From contig JAHBYU010000009.1 in the NCBI GenBank assembly GCA_019635775.1, positions 124,001 to 188,000 of the forward strand: a stretch of 64,000 nucleotides of DNA, given 5' to 3'. Source of the stretch: Rhizobiaceae bacterium. Lineage in GTDB: Bacteria; Pseudomonadota; Alphaproteobacteria; Rhizobiales; Rhizobiaceae. The position numbers and the translations under genes are program-made. Positions 56,581 to 64,000 of this stretch are shown in pieces; positions within the stretch are counted from its first letter, which is position 1, and every line of letters starts with the position of its first letter. The notes below the pieces were generated by a model. The model saw nothing but the letters and a program-made list of their open reading frames with translations. It did no database searches and was not told the DNA's origin.

Positions 56581-58991
56581 GCTGGAACCTCCCAGCCGCA
56601 GAAAGCAGGCAGCCACTTTTTCGGATCGTCACCCAGCTGTGCGCGAAGTGCTGCACATTGCTCGATCGTCTCCTTGCGGCCGGACATGACGCGTACGAGA
56701 TCCGGCATCGAGGTGAGGTCGAGCCTGGCGATGACGGAGTCGTTGCCGTGCTTGATCAAAAATGTCCGCCGCTCGGGCGGCGTGTTGCGAATGAAGGTGT
56801 ATTCCTTGGCGGTTAGGCCGAAGCGCCGGATATAGCTTTCCTCATCGGCGCGCGGATTGGGAAAGTGCAGATTGGTCGCGGATTGCTCGATCAGCGTGTG
56901 CGATTGCGGCGCGCGGGCGATATCGGCTGCGGACTGGGTGCCGAACCCGACGATCCCGTTGAGCTTGCGGATCGTCTTCATCTTGTCGACGATGTAGCTG
57001 GAAAAGACCGGATCCTGCAGAAGCTTCCAGCCTTCATCCATGAAGATGAGAACCGGCTCACCGGTGAGCAGTTTGTCCAGCCGGTGGTAGAGGTACATCA
57101 GCGCCGGCGTGCGCACGTCCTGATTGTCGAGGATGTGCGTCATGTCGAAGCCGAAAATTCGACGGCCCGAGAACGACAAGACGTCCTGCCGCGCGTTGAA
57201 GAGCCACGCCTTCTCGCCCTCGAACCATGGACGCAGGCGCGACTGGAGATCGTTGGCGTCGGAGCGCGCCCGGCCCATCAGCAGACCGGACAGATTGGCA
57301 AGCGTGCGCTGCTCCACCGGCTCCTGGCAGATGCGTCCGATCGCGCGCTCCAGCGTGTCTTCTTCTTCCTGGCTGAACCCGTGGCCGTCGGCCGGATCAA
57401 GCATGGCCTTCAACAGGCGGTGCAGGAATTCACGGTTAGTGGCAGTGTTCTCCAGCTGCAACGGATTGAAGCCGGTGGCGACGCCCGGCTGCAGGACTTC
57501 GTATTCGCCACCGACGGCACGGATGAAAATCTCGGCGCCGCGATCCTTGTCGAAGAAGACGGCCTTCGGTTCCGGCGAAATCCGGAACGCCTGGGCGAGC
57601 AGGAAAGTGAGCGCCACGGTCTTGCCCGACCCAGTCGGTCCGGTCACCAAAAAATGGCCGATATCGCGCTGATGAAAGTTGAACCAGTAGGGCGTCTGCG
57701 ACGTCGTTTCCAAGATCGAGATCGGCAGGCCCCAGTGCACGCCGCTCCCCTGCCCCGTCGCGAAATTGTGCAGGGACGAGAACCCGGAAAAGTTCGCGCT
57801 GGACAGCATGCAGGAGCGCGCGATGTAGGCATGATTGCCAGGCAGCTGCGCCCAGAAGGAAGCCTCTATGTTGAGGTCCTCGCGCAGCCAGTTGATGTTC
57901 ATGTCGGTGAGGCAGGAGCCGAGTTCGGCGACCGCCTTGTCGAGTCCGGCGAGATCGCGCGACAGGCACAGCAGAGTGAAATGGTGATAGCCGAAGACGG
58001 CTTCCTGGTTGAGCAGGCTGTTCAGCGCGAAGTCGATGTCGGTCTCGACGGTGCTGCCCGATTCGTCCGAGGCATGGATTTGACGCTTCAGCCGCGAAAT
58101 CCGCTCCTGCGCGATCGGCTTGTCGGCAAGTGTGAAGGACTGGGTGCAGATGAACTCGTGGTTCATCTGCAGGAGGCCGTCGAGCATCCCGGGCCCGGAG
58201 AATGGGGGGTATTCCTTGATCGACAGCATCGCGCCGAAGCGGTTCTCGGCTTCGGTCGGCCCCTGCGCCTGCAATGTTCGCTTCGAGAAATGCAGACGCG
58301 ACGTACCGACATAGCTGCGGATGCCCATGCGGGGCAGGCGCATCTCGCGCGCGACGCCGCAGGTGAGCAGCGTGTTGATGAAGGCGCAAGGCTCCGAGTA
58401 CGGCTCGCCATCGCGGTAAACGACGCCAAGCGGACGCGCGCCGTACTTTTGCAACTCGCGCGTGACGTTGCCGACGATTTCTTCGAGTTCGTTGATACGC
58501 TCGTGCAGATGCTGCTCGCGCACTTCGGCGCCGGAAGAGCGATCGAGCAGGCGGGAGAACGTCTCGGCGGCGCCAAGTGCGCCGCGCATGCCGGAGCGAA
58601 CGATCGTCAGATAGAGCTCATTGGTGAACATGCGCTTGTCATGCAGCGACGCCATGTAGCGCGTGTTCAGAAGCTCGCAGAACGGGTCGGAGAAGCTGCC
58701 GCCGATCGTCGGCTTGACTTGTTTGCGGACGACCGTCGACCAGAGCGAATAGCGGCTGGAGCCGAGCGCGCGGATCATCGTGTTCTGCACGACGGCGCGC
58801 ATGTTGAGCTCGGCCTGGTCCTCCGTCTGGAAGAAAAGCCCGTCCAACTTGATCACGGAAAGGATTGCGCCGCTTTCGAGCCCGATCACCGTGTCGGCGA
58901 CGTGGCGCAGATACGGAATGTGGGTCGCCATCGCCCGTTCGCGCCGACCCTCACGACCGAACCCCAATTCTTCGGCGACGACGTTCAACAT
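56577..58991 (-). CDS. virB4: VirB4 secretion ATPase
   Basis: An 804-residue ATPase, the largest and most conserved component of the system. It has the CagE/VirB4 N-terminal domain, Walker A GPTGSGKTVALTF near 450 and Walker B VLIFMDEGWKLL near 648. It energises pilus assembly and substrate transfer at the inner membrane. The frame is open to 59105, but the Met at 58991 directly follows the virB3 stop and gives the normal N-terminus. Confidence 0.9.
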   Translation of the reverse strand: MLNVVAEELGFGREGRRERAMATHIPYLRHVADTVIGLESGAILSVIKLDGLFFQTEDQAELNMRAVVQNTMIRALGSSRYSLWSTVVRKQVKPTIGGSFSDPFCELLNTRYMASLHDKRMFTNELYLTIVRSGMRGALGAAETFSRLLDRSSGAEVREQHLHERINELEEIVGNVTRELQKYGARPLGVVYRDGEPYSEPCAFINTLLTCGVAREMRLPRMGIRSYVGTSRLHFSKRTLQAQGPTEAENRFGAMLSIKEYPPFSGPGMLDGLLQMNHEFICTQSFTLADKPIAQERISRLKRQIHASDESGSTVETDIDFALNSLLNQEAVFGYHHFTLLCLSRDLAGLDKAVAELGSCLTDMNINWLREDLNIEASFWAQLPGNHAYIARSCMLSSANFSGFSSLHNFATGQGSGVHWGLPISILETTSQTPYWFNFHQRDIGHFLVTGPTGSGKTVALTFLLAQAFRISPEPKAVFFDKDRGAEIFIRAVGGEYEVLQPGVATGFNPLQLENTATNREFLHRLLKAMLDPADGHGFSQEEEDTLERAIGRICQEPVEQRTLANLSGLLMGRARSDANDLQSRLRPWFEGEKAWLFNARQDVLSFSGRRIFGFDMTHILDNQDVRTPALMYLYHRLDKLLTGEPVLIFMDEGWKLLQDPVFSSYIVDKMKTIRKLNGIVGFGTQSAADIARAPQSHTLIEQSATNLHFPNPRADEESYIRRFGLTAKEYTFIRNTPPERRTFLIKHGNDSVIARLDLTSMPDLVRVMSGRKETIEQCAALRAQLGDDPKKWLPAFCGWEVPA

Positions 58992-58992
58992 G

Positions 58993-59292
58993 TCACGGTC
59001 CGTAGGAGTTGGTGCGCCAGAACAGCCGGTTCGGCGTCCGCGGCGTGCGGCGGCCGACGACCTGCGCGAGATCGAGGATGCGGATGTCGCGGCTACAAAG
59101 TGCAAACAGTGCGAGGTAGATCAGGGGTGCTGCCAACGCCGACCAGAAGCTCGAGCTCACCAGGAAGGCGATCAGCGTGAAACCGACGATGATGTAGAAG
59201 GCGTTGAGCGGAATCCCCCACATCATCGGCGGCCGGGTCAGGCCGATGACCAGCGGCGTCAGTTGCGGTTTCTCGTCGGTGAACTCGGCCAT
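58993..59292 (-). CDS. virB3: VirB3 inner-membrane protein
   Basis: A 99-residue protein with two close hydrophobic segments (FYIIVGFTLIAFLVSSSFWS, then ALAAPLIYLALFAL) after LTPLVIGLTRPPMMWGIP, a hallmark of the VirB3/TrbD family. It works with VirB4. It ends just before the virB4 start. Confidence 0.88.
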   Translation of the reverse strand: MAEFTDEKPQLTPLVIGLTRPPMMWGIPLNAFYIIVGFTLIAFLVSSSFWSALAAPLIYLALFALCSRDIRILDLAQVVGRRTPRTPNRLFWRTNSYGP

Positions 59293-59294
59293 GG

Positions 59295-59630
59295 TCAGCT
59301 TCCGACCGCCGCGATCATCTCGTCGACGATCGCCGGCGCGCCAAACACCAATCCGATGCCAAGCACCACCGCGCCGGCTGTGAACCAGGAGAGACGACCC
59401 GCGAAGGCGAGGAAGCCAAGCGCGATAACCGCGATGATCGCTAGCAGGCGTCCGAATGGCCCGGTGATGAAATCGACGATCATCTGCACCGCGGTTTCAA
59501 GCGGTGCGAACGCGCCGGAGGTCTGCGCAAAGGCAGGTTCCGTGAGCACGAGGCTCGAGATCAGGATCGCGCCGATCGCCAGTGGACGCATTACGGATCG
59601 CGCAGCTGTGGAGTGAGAGACTTCGTTCAT
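59295..59630 (-). CDS. virB2: VirB2 major pilin
   Basis: A 111-residue pilin precursor. A long signal sequence ends near AFAQ (about 33-36), and the mature protein has two hydrophobic helices (LLAIIAVIALGFLAFAG, AGAVVLGIGLVFGAPAIV). Glycine-rich turns and a small final size match VirB2 subunits, which polymerise into the conjugative pilus. It lies directly upstream of virB3. Confidence 0.87.
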   Translation of the reverse strand: MNEVSHSTAARSVMRPLAIGAILISSLVLTEPAFAQTSGAFAPLETAVQMIVDFITGPFGRLLAIIAVIALGFLAFAGRLSWFTAGAVVLGIGLVFGAPAIVDEMIAAVGS

Positions 59631-59642
59631 GGTGACCTCCGG

Positions 59643-60521
59643 CTAAAAATGCATGACCCCGCCGACCCACTGCCGGCGTTCGCGCGAGGTGATGACCCCG
59701 CTGGAGTCGACAGGACCTTGCCCTTCTTCGTCCGAGGCGCGCGGCTCGTCTGTGGACGGGCCGCTTCCCTCCAGGCCCATCTGGATGTTGAGGACTTTTG
59801 CGACGAAGCCGACGGTTTCCTGGAACGGCGGAATGCCGCCATGCTCCCGTACGCGGCCCTCGCCCGCGTTGTAGGCGGCCGCGACCAGCAGCGGATTGCG
59901 GAACTCGTCGGTCAGCTCACGCAGATAGCGCACGCCGCCGTCGACGTTTTGCTCGGGATCGCAGATGTCGGTGACGCCGAATCGTTCGGCCGTCTCGGGT
60001 ATGAGCTGCATCGGTCCGCGCGCGCCAGCGCGCGAGTTGCGCTGCCGATCGAGACGGCTCTCGGCTGTTGCGACCGCAACAGCAAATCCGGCATCGACAT
60101 TGTGCCGTTGCGCCGCCTCGATGACGAGCCGGGTGATTTGTTCAGGCGTTGCCGGCGATGGTCCGCACGGCGAGGAGCCGTCTACGTCACTACCAAAAGA
60201 GTTGTGGATAGCATTTGCGCCGGTCACGCTGGTCGTTGTCGTTTCCGCAGCGTCCGTCAGCTCCTCTTCCGGAACAACCTGCCCGCTTTCACTCAGCGCA
60301 TAGTCGTCCCGCTGCCGCGCCCAGCGCGCCTCGGCAACCGCGTCCACGGACGGCCACCGATTCCGCTGCAGTGGAACGTCGGCCGGCTTGATGGGCTGCA
60401 TCACGGTTTGCTCGGACGCCTCGGCCACGAGCGCGTGGCCGGATGTGGTCACCCCGGAGCTCATGATGATGGTCGCTACGATCAGCGGCCCGATGGAGCG
60501 TGACGGTGCTTGCGTCGCCAT
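59643..60521 (-). CDS. virB1: VirB1-type lytic transglycosylase
   Basis: A 292-residue exported transglycosylase. A signal or membrane segment lies near 10-30, then a variable linker, then the SLT domain (AVATAESRLDRQRNSRAGAR with catalytic Glu in AES, GPMQLIPETAERFGV, VAAAYNAGEGRV). It locally opens peptidoglycan for pilus assembly. It is the promoter-proximal gene of the virB operon. The in-frame ATG at 60536 is an alternative start. Confidence 0.85.
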   Translation of the reverse strand: MATQAPSRSIGPLIVATIIMSSGVTTSGHALVAEASEQTVMQPIKPADVPLQRNRWPSVDAVAEARWARQRDDYALSESGQVVPEEELTDAAETTTTSVTGANAIHNSFGSDVDGSSPCGPSPATPEQITRLVIEAAQRHNVDAGFAVAVATAESRLDRQRNSRAGARGPMQLIPETAERFGVTDICDPEQNVDGGVRYLRELTDEFRNPLLVAAAYNAGEGRVREHGGIPPFQETVGFVAKVLNIQMGLEGSGPSTDEPRASDEEGQGPVDSSGVITSRERRQWVGGVMHF

Positions 60522-60668
60522 GGCGTGGCATCCCAAAGCCTGTACGTCGGATGCGGGAATCGTTAGGCGAGAGAAAAAACAATGTCAATTTGATTGTGAT
60601 TTTTTCTTGCATTGAAGAGGAATGCGGGTCAATGTCGGGCAAGATGACAAACCCGAAGGCGACTTCCC
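60522..60668. promoter_or_regulatory. Divergent promoter region of virB and nuclease operons
   Basis: This 147-base spacer separates virB1 (minus) and the exported-protein operon (plus). Its centre (about 60571-60612) is strikingly AT-rich, with runs such as GAGAGAAAAAACAATGTC and GATTTTTTCTTGC, in contrast to the GC-rich surroundings. This is where promoters and operators for both operons should lie. No specific box is assigned. Confidence 0.4.
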
Positions 60669-61271
60669 ATGAGACGAACCGCCGGCTGTCTGTTGGCGAT
60701 CTGCGCCGGTCTGCCGGCCTATGCGGCCGAGCCTGTCGACGAAGCCTACATCCGTTCGCTGGCCGCGCCCGGAAAGACGGTGCTGGTCATGGAGTATTAC
60801 GACGGCAAGGGAAAAGTGTCGGAGCGCAAAGGCTACGCGTCCGCCTCGGGGTTCAAAGCGATCTCGGCCACCGATTTCCGTGTTGACGCCAATCTAAGCG
60901 TGCACCTGTTCGGAATCGAACCGTGCGAGGGTGACATGGTAAACCGGAAGGAGGATTTTGCCGGCTCCTGTGACGATTACGCTCGGCTAGGGCTGGCATC
61001 GCTCCTCCAGTCGCCGCGGGTTATTTACTGCAGGGCTTTTGTCAGCGAGAGCGGCGCGCCGGTCCAGGATGCCACCTGCTATGGCTTTTATCACTTTCCC
61101 GGCAGCCTGGACGCGATCGACATGTTCGAGGAGCAGCTGGTCTCGCTTGGCAGCCACCGCATTGCCAAGCGGGCAGATGGGACGCCGGCGCGCGCCGACC
61201 TCAAGGAGGCCGAAGCCATCGGTCGCCGCGGCTTTGGCATGTGGGCGGACCCGAGGATCGCTGGGCAATGA
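60669..61271 (+). CDS. Exported thermonuclease-fold protein, degenerate
   Basis: A 200-residue exported protein with a signal peptide (about 1-19). The core LSVHLFGIEPCEGDMVNR is a variant of the thermonuclease (SNase) motif (V-R-L...G-I-D...P-E). Here the Arg is replaced by His and the Glu/Asp pattern is changed, so hydrolysis is doubtful. Four Cys may form disulfides. It overlaps the next, similar gene (ATGA). It could bind DNA or wall material during transfer. Confidence 0.6.
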   Translation: MRRTAGCLLAICAGLPAYAAEPVDEAYIRSLAAPGKTVLVMEYYDGKGKVSERKGYASASGFKAISATDFRVDANLSVHLFGIEPCEGDMVNRKEDFAGSCDDYARLGLASLLQSPRVIYCRAFVSESGAPVQDATCYGFYHFPGSLDAIDMFEEQLVSLGSHRIAKRADGTPARADLKEAEAIGRRGFGMWADPRIAGQ

Positions 61272-61807
61272 AGACCCCTGCCCTTTTGCTCGTGACGCTG
61301 GTGGTCGGTATGGCACCCGCGGTTGCTTTGCCACCGGAGGGCTATTTCGAGCTCAAGCCCGGCGTCGTGCTCGAAAGCGGTGACAGCTGGAGTGAGGGAG
61401 GCCGGCACTTTCGTCTGTTCGGCGTCCAGGCATGCCTGCGCGGAACCTCTTACACCGACAAGGCTGGCGAACGTCGCGATTGCGGAGAGGCTTCCCTAGC
61501 CGTACTGGCGGCCTACATCGCCGACACGCATCCCATTTGCGCGCAGATCGCACGATCGGATGGTACAGCCTTCGTGTCGTGCTACGCGACGATTGGTGCA
61601 GATCGGCTGGATCTCGCCAATCTTATGATCTCTTCAGGATTTGCCTTCGCCTCCCTCGACGGCCGTGGCCTGCCTCACCACGCCCCCTACGCCGTGGCGG
61701 AGCAGGCCGCGCGTGAGAAGAAGATCGGCCTCTGGCAGTTCGACGATGTCCAGCATCCGGCCATCCTGCTTGGACGGAGCGCGTCCGGCGGCGAGACAAC
61801 GCCATGA
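61268..61807 (+). CDS. Exported thermonuclease-fold protein, second copy
   Basis: A 179-residue exported protein with a signal peptide (about 1-20). RHFRLFGVQACLRGTSYTDK keeps the Arg of the SNase motif but lacks the Glu at the usual place; LANLMISSGFAFA is the conserved helix (compare D-V-N..L-V..G-x-A). It overlaps both neighbours, so the three nuclease-like genes form one operon. Confidence 0.6.
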   Translation: MKTPALLLVTLVVGMAPAVALPPEGYFELKPGVVLESGDSWSEGGRHFRLFGVQACLRGTSYTDKAGERRDCGEASLAVLAAYIADTHPICAQIARSDGTAFVSCYATIGADRLDLANLMISSGFAFASLDGRGLPHHAPYAVAEQAAREKKIGLWQFDDVQHPAILLGRSASGGETTP

Positions 61808-62499
61808 CGCAAGGTGTCGTCAGGTCGGGCATAGTCGCGCTGCTAACGACCGCACTCCCCTGCCCCGCCCATGCGGCTGATCTGTTGCAAGGTCTTCGAA
61901 CACCATCGGTCGAGGGTGATCCAGTTCCTTACTCCGGCCAGGCCATGAAGATCACCGGCCGCGCATCGATCATCGATGGTCGAACCCTCTGGTTTCCGAG
62001 GTACGACCAGAAGGTGCGGCTTGCCGCGATCGACACGTGTGAGCTTCCGCAATGGTCCTACGACCCACGCCGGAAGGGCGAGAGCGCGATCCCCAAGCCG
62101 GTGCCCTGCGGTCCCCTGGCCAACGCCTGGTTGAAGCGGACGGTTGGAAGTGCTCGGGCGACCTGCATCGTGCAAGGCAGCGATAGCGATGGTGCCCTAC
62201 TCGGCCGCTGCACGGTGAACGGCCGCGACGTGGCTGTCGAAATGTTGCGGGTCGGCTGGGCCCGAGCGACCTCGCCGGCGCCGGCGCAGTATCTGGCATG
62301 GCAGAACCATGCCATGTCGGCCAGGTACGGCATGTGGGAAACCTACGTGCTCGACATGGACGAGTGGCGCGCCAAGGCGGTTGACCGAACGCTGTCGCGC
62401 CGGCCGATCGCTGATTTCAATCTGCTCGCCGAACGCGAGCGCGAAATCTCGCCGCCATTTGAGGATGCGCGAACGCGTCCCAGGCGGACCGACCGTTAG
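61804..62499 (+). CDS. Exported thermonuclease (SNase) family protein
   Basis: A 231-residue exported protein with a signal peptide (about 1-24). Of the three copies it is the closest to active nuclease: YDQKVRLAAIDTCELPQW carries Arg and Glu at the expected places, and LLGRCTVNGRDVAVEMLRVG with GWARA matches the later catalytic Arg and helix. It probably cleaves nucleic acid or is a structural relative in the periplasm. It closes the three-gene run. Confidence 0.68.
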   Translation: MTQGVVRSGIVALLTTALPCPAHAADLLQGLRTPSVEGDPVPYSGQAMKITGRASIIDGRTLWFPRYDQKVRLAAIDTCELPQWSYDPRRKGESAIPKPVPCGPLANAWLKRTVGSARATCIVQGSDSDGALLGRCTVNGRDVAVEMLRVGWARATSPAPAQYLAWQNHAMSARYGMWETYVLDMDEWRAKAVDRTLSRRPIADFNLLAEREREISPPFEDARTRPRRTDR

Positions 62500-62527
62500 C
62501 GTGATTGTTGATCTAAGGAGACGGCTC

Positions 62528-63013
62528 ATGCACCGTGTCTGGCAGCTTTCCATCGCCGTCATTGTGTCCGCTGCGGCTTGGGGTCCGCCCGCCGATCATG
62601 CCGAGGCGAGCGAATGGGGATGCGAGGTGTTGTTGTGCGCATCGTCCTCGAATCCGTCTTGGCGCGGCGTTCCGGCCTGTCGCCCGCCGATGCACCGACT
62701 TATCTCGGCGATGAAAGGCTGGGGGTTCTCTTGGCCCACCTGCCCCGAAGCCGGCACCGGAAAGCCCGGCTATGAAGCCTATGAAGAATGTCCGGCCGGA
62801 TGGAGCGTCAGTTCGAGCAATCAGGATCATGGCGCAGCTCGGCAGGACATCTGCGTCCAGATCCGAAACACTTGCCCGTCAGGATTTGGTGGCCGTGACG
62901 GCTGCGTGCAGACCGTCACAATGCCTCGCCCTCTGCGTCAAGATCCCTACTATTTCGACATCACGCATGACGACGGTGAAGTTTCCCGCCACTGGTTCAA
63001 TCTGCGCCGATAG
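62528..63013 (+). CDS. Exported hypothetical protein of conjugative elements
   Basis: A 161-residue protein with a signal peptide (about 1-27) and a Cys-rich mature part (WGCEVLLCASSSNPSWRGVP, CPEAGTGKPG, EECPAGWSV, CVQIRNTCP). Proteins of this type accompany type IV secretion genes in many proteobacterial elements; their function is unknown. CTAAGGAGACGGCTC precedes the ATG. It follows the nuclease-fold genes by 28 bases and is probably cotranscribed. Confidence 0.68.
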   Translation: MHRVWQLSIAVIVSAAAWGPPADHAEASEWGCEVLLCASSSNPSWRGVPACRPPMHRLISAMKGWGFSWPTCPEAGTGKPGYEAYEECPAGWSVSSSNQDHGAARQDICVQIRNTCPSGFGGRDGCVQTVTMPRPLRQDPYYFDITHDDGEVSRHWFNLRR

Positions 63014-63049
63014 ACACAGAATCCGTCCAGCCCCGCGTGCCTGAACGCG

Positions 63050-63457
63050 TCACTCGTTCTGCATCCCTGGGCTTACGATGTTCTCCCGGGGCGTAGAGCA
63101 GAGCGAAGTGCGCTCGCGCCGGGACATGGCTTCCGCCAGGCAGGGTCTGAACGGCTGCAGGGTAACAATCGCCTTTCGCAATTCCGCATACGCCAGCGGC
63201 GCCGCGTCGGCGCCAAGCAGCGCAACGAGATACAACAGCTTTTCTTGAGCCTCATCTGCGTTTCGCGGTTCGAGATCGACCAGAACCCGAACAGCGCGCC
63301 GCTCTCGCAGAAGAGCGAGATGTCGGGCTGGAGCAGTGAGAATACCCCACGGCGCGCGGGAGTAGTGTGCGCTTCGGCGGGTTGAGGCCCGCGCGCTGAC
63401 GTGCGTTGATACAGCTTGGCGGATTGTCGCAGGACGACGACGGAACGCGAAGAGCAT
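63050..63457 (-). CDS. Hypothetical protein, doubtful start
   Basis: The C-terminal part (RAVRVLVDLEPRNADEAQEK then LLYLVALLGADAAPLAYAEL) has the look of real coding sequence, while the N-terminal half is Arg/Ser-rich and may not be. The frame is open to 63601; the Met at 63457 (MLFAFRRRPATIRQ) is one possible start. It converges with the nuclease operon. Family not recognised. Confidence 0.3.
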   Translation of the reverse strand: MLFAFRRRPATIRQAVSTHVSARASTRRSAHYSRAPWGILTAPARHLALLRERRAVRVLVDLEPRNADEAQEKLLYLVALLGADAAPLAYAELRKAIVTLQPFRPCLAEAMSRRERTSLCSTPRENIVSPGMQNE

Positions 63458-63646
63458 CAGGCTTCTCCAGAATTGCTTCTCCCCTTGTTGCCAAGTGAGC
63501 AGCGGATTGCGCCGGAGGTGCCGAATCTTACTGCTAGCAATCGAGTGTGATTGATAGGGGGCGGCGGACTCCCGTTTTTCGCCCGATGGGGATGGTGCCA
63601 TCCCCTCCCCATCAAAAGTTGAACGTGTTACCCATCTTCACGGTTG

Positions 63647-64000
63647 GTGGGCGCGTCGTTTGATCGGGAGATCGATTCGTTGCACCGAGCCCTCATCGTT
63701 GAAGACCAGAATCTGATGCGCCTGGCCCTGATGGCCGAGATACGCGCTGGCCTGCCGGATTGTTATGTCGCCGGCGCGCAAACGCTTCAAATAGCGAGGC
63801 AGCTTCTCACGGACGATCAGTTCGACCTGGTGGTCACCGATCCCGGCCTGCCCGGTTTTGATCCAACATCCGTCGAGGACCGGCTTCACGTCGTTGAAGT
63901 TATCGTGGCAGCCGCGCCCGACGCGGCGCACGTTGTCGTAACCGGCTCCGACGATGAGATGGAGGCGAAGGCCTGCCGGCTGCTCGGCGTCGGTGGCTAC
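63647..64000 (+). CDS. Response regulator (partial, runs off the edge)
   Basis: A receiver domain starting at a GTG (63647; a TTG at 63680 is the alternative). HRALIVEDQNLMRLALMAEI holds the acidic pair, FDLVVTDPGLPG the phospho-acceptor Asp, and AHVVVTGSDDEMEAKACRLL the conserved Thr region. The frame is open to the window end without a stop, so the output domain is not seen. LuxR-type regulators of this length are common. Confidence 0.6.
   Translation, partial: MGASFDREIDSLHRALIVEDQNLMRLALMAEIRAGLPDCYVAGAQTLQIARQLLTDDQFDLVVTDPGLPGFDPTSVEDRLHVVEVIVAAAPDAAHVVVTGSDDEMEAKACRLLGVGGY

Noticed and set aside
56865-59180. A 771-codon open frame on plus opposite virB4
   Set aside because: Arg/Val/Gln-rich shadow translation of a certain gene; no family resemblance.
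1-64000. CRISPR arrays, tRNA genes, integrase and attachment sites
   Set aside because: No regularly spaced repeats, no tRNA cloverleaf and no recombinase domain were found on either strand by reading; a covariance-model scan would be needed to be certain.

Overview
This window is high-GC alphaproteobacterial DNA, most likely from a Rhizobiales lineage (Mesorhizobium, Aminobacter or Ochrobactrum-like). It reads as most of a conjugative element, either an integrative element or a plasmid. The basis is a set of small rhizobial element families (DUF932, DUF2958, DUF1173, DUF1419, DUF4262, DUF4326, DUF736, WGR, strawberry-notch helicase) followed by a relaxase and a complete P-type (VirB/VirD4) type IV secretion system. 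I see no tRNA, rRNA, integrase, attachment site, replication initiator or CRISPR array, so the element's ends and its integrated or replicating state cannot be decided.

Layout. 1-1.9 kb: a DUF2946-like membrane protein and a DUF1173 protein, both on minus. 2.2-33.8 kb: a long accessory tract, almost all on plus, of about thirty small genes. Many are joined by ATGA overlaps and divided into modules by hairpin terminators. It includes a ParB-like protein, a HerA-like ATPase, a GHKL ATPase, a PP-loop (PAPS reductase-like) enzyme, a methyltransferase-helicase of the strawberry-notch type, a Toprim primase, two SLOG-type proteins, and two toxin-antitoxin pairs (DUF433/DUF5615, the toxin frameshifted; Phd/MazF). 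33.8-37.6 kb: a large inverted repeat, DUF736, WGR, and two genes of unknown function, each behind a copy of a hairpin-rich leader of about 250 nt. 37.6-42.9 kb: an XRE regulator, a VirC2-like ribbon-helix-helix protein and a VirC1-like ParA on minus, a probable oriT with a T-DNA-border-like nic core, then MobC and a 901-residue relaxase on plus. 42.9-46.7 kb: cargo (XRE regulators, an APC permease, a CDF metal exporter). 46.8-47.8 kb: a decayed second relaxase and a frameshifted small gene. 47.8-60.5 kb: virD4, virB11, B10, B9, B8, B6, lipoprotein, B5, transglycosylase, B4, B3, B2, B1 (transcribed right to left). 60.7-63.0 kb: three exported nuclease-fold proteins and one more exported protein. 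63.6 kb to the edge: the start of a response regulator.

How the parts fit. Relaxase and MobC would nick oriT, helped by the VirC-like pair. VirD4 would couple the strand to the VirB channel, and two transglycosylases would open the cell wall. The Toprim, helicase-methyltransferase and ParB-like proteins probably serve the DNA after entry. Most of the small accessory genes have no known function. The most interesting signals are at the nucleic-acid level: the duplicated leader with covarying stems, the recurrent GA-rich leader before six unrelated operons, the oriT, and the 34.3 kb inverted repeat.
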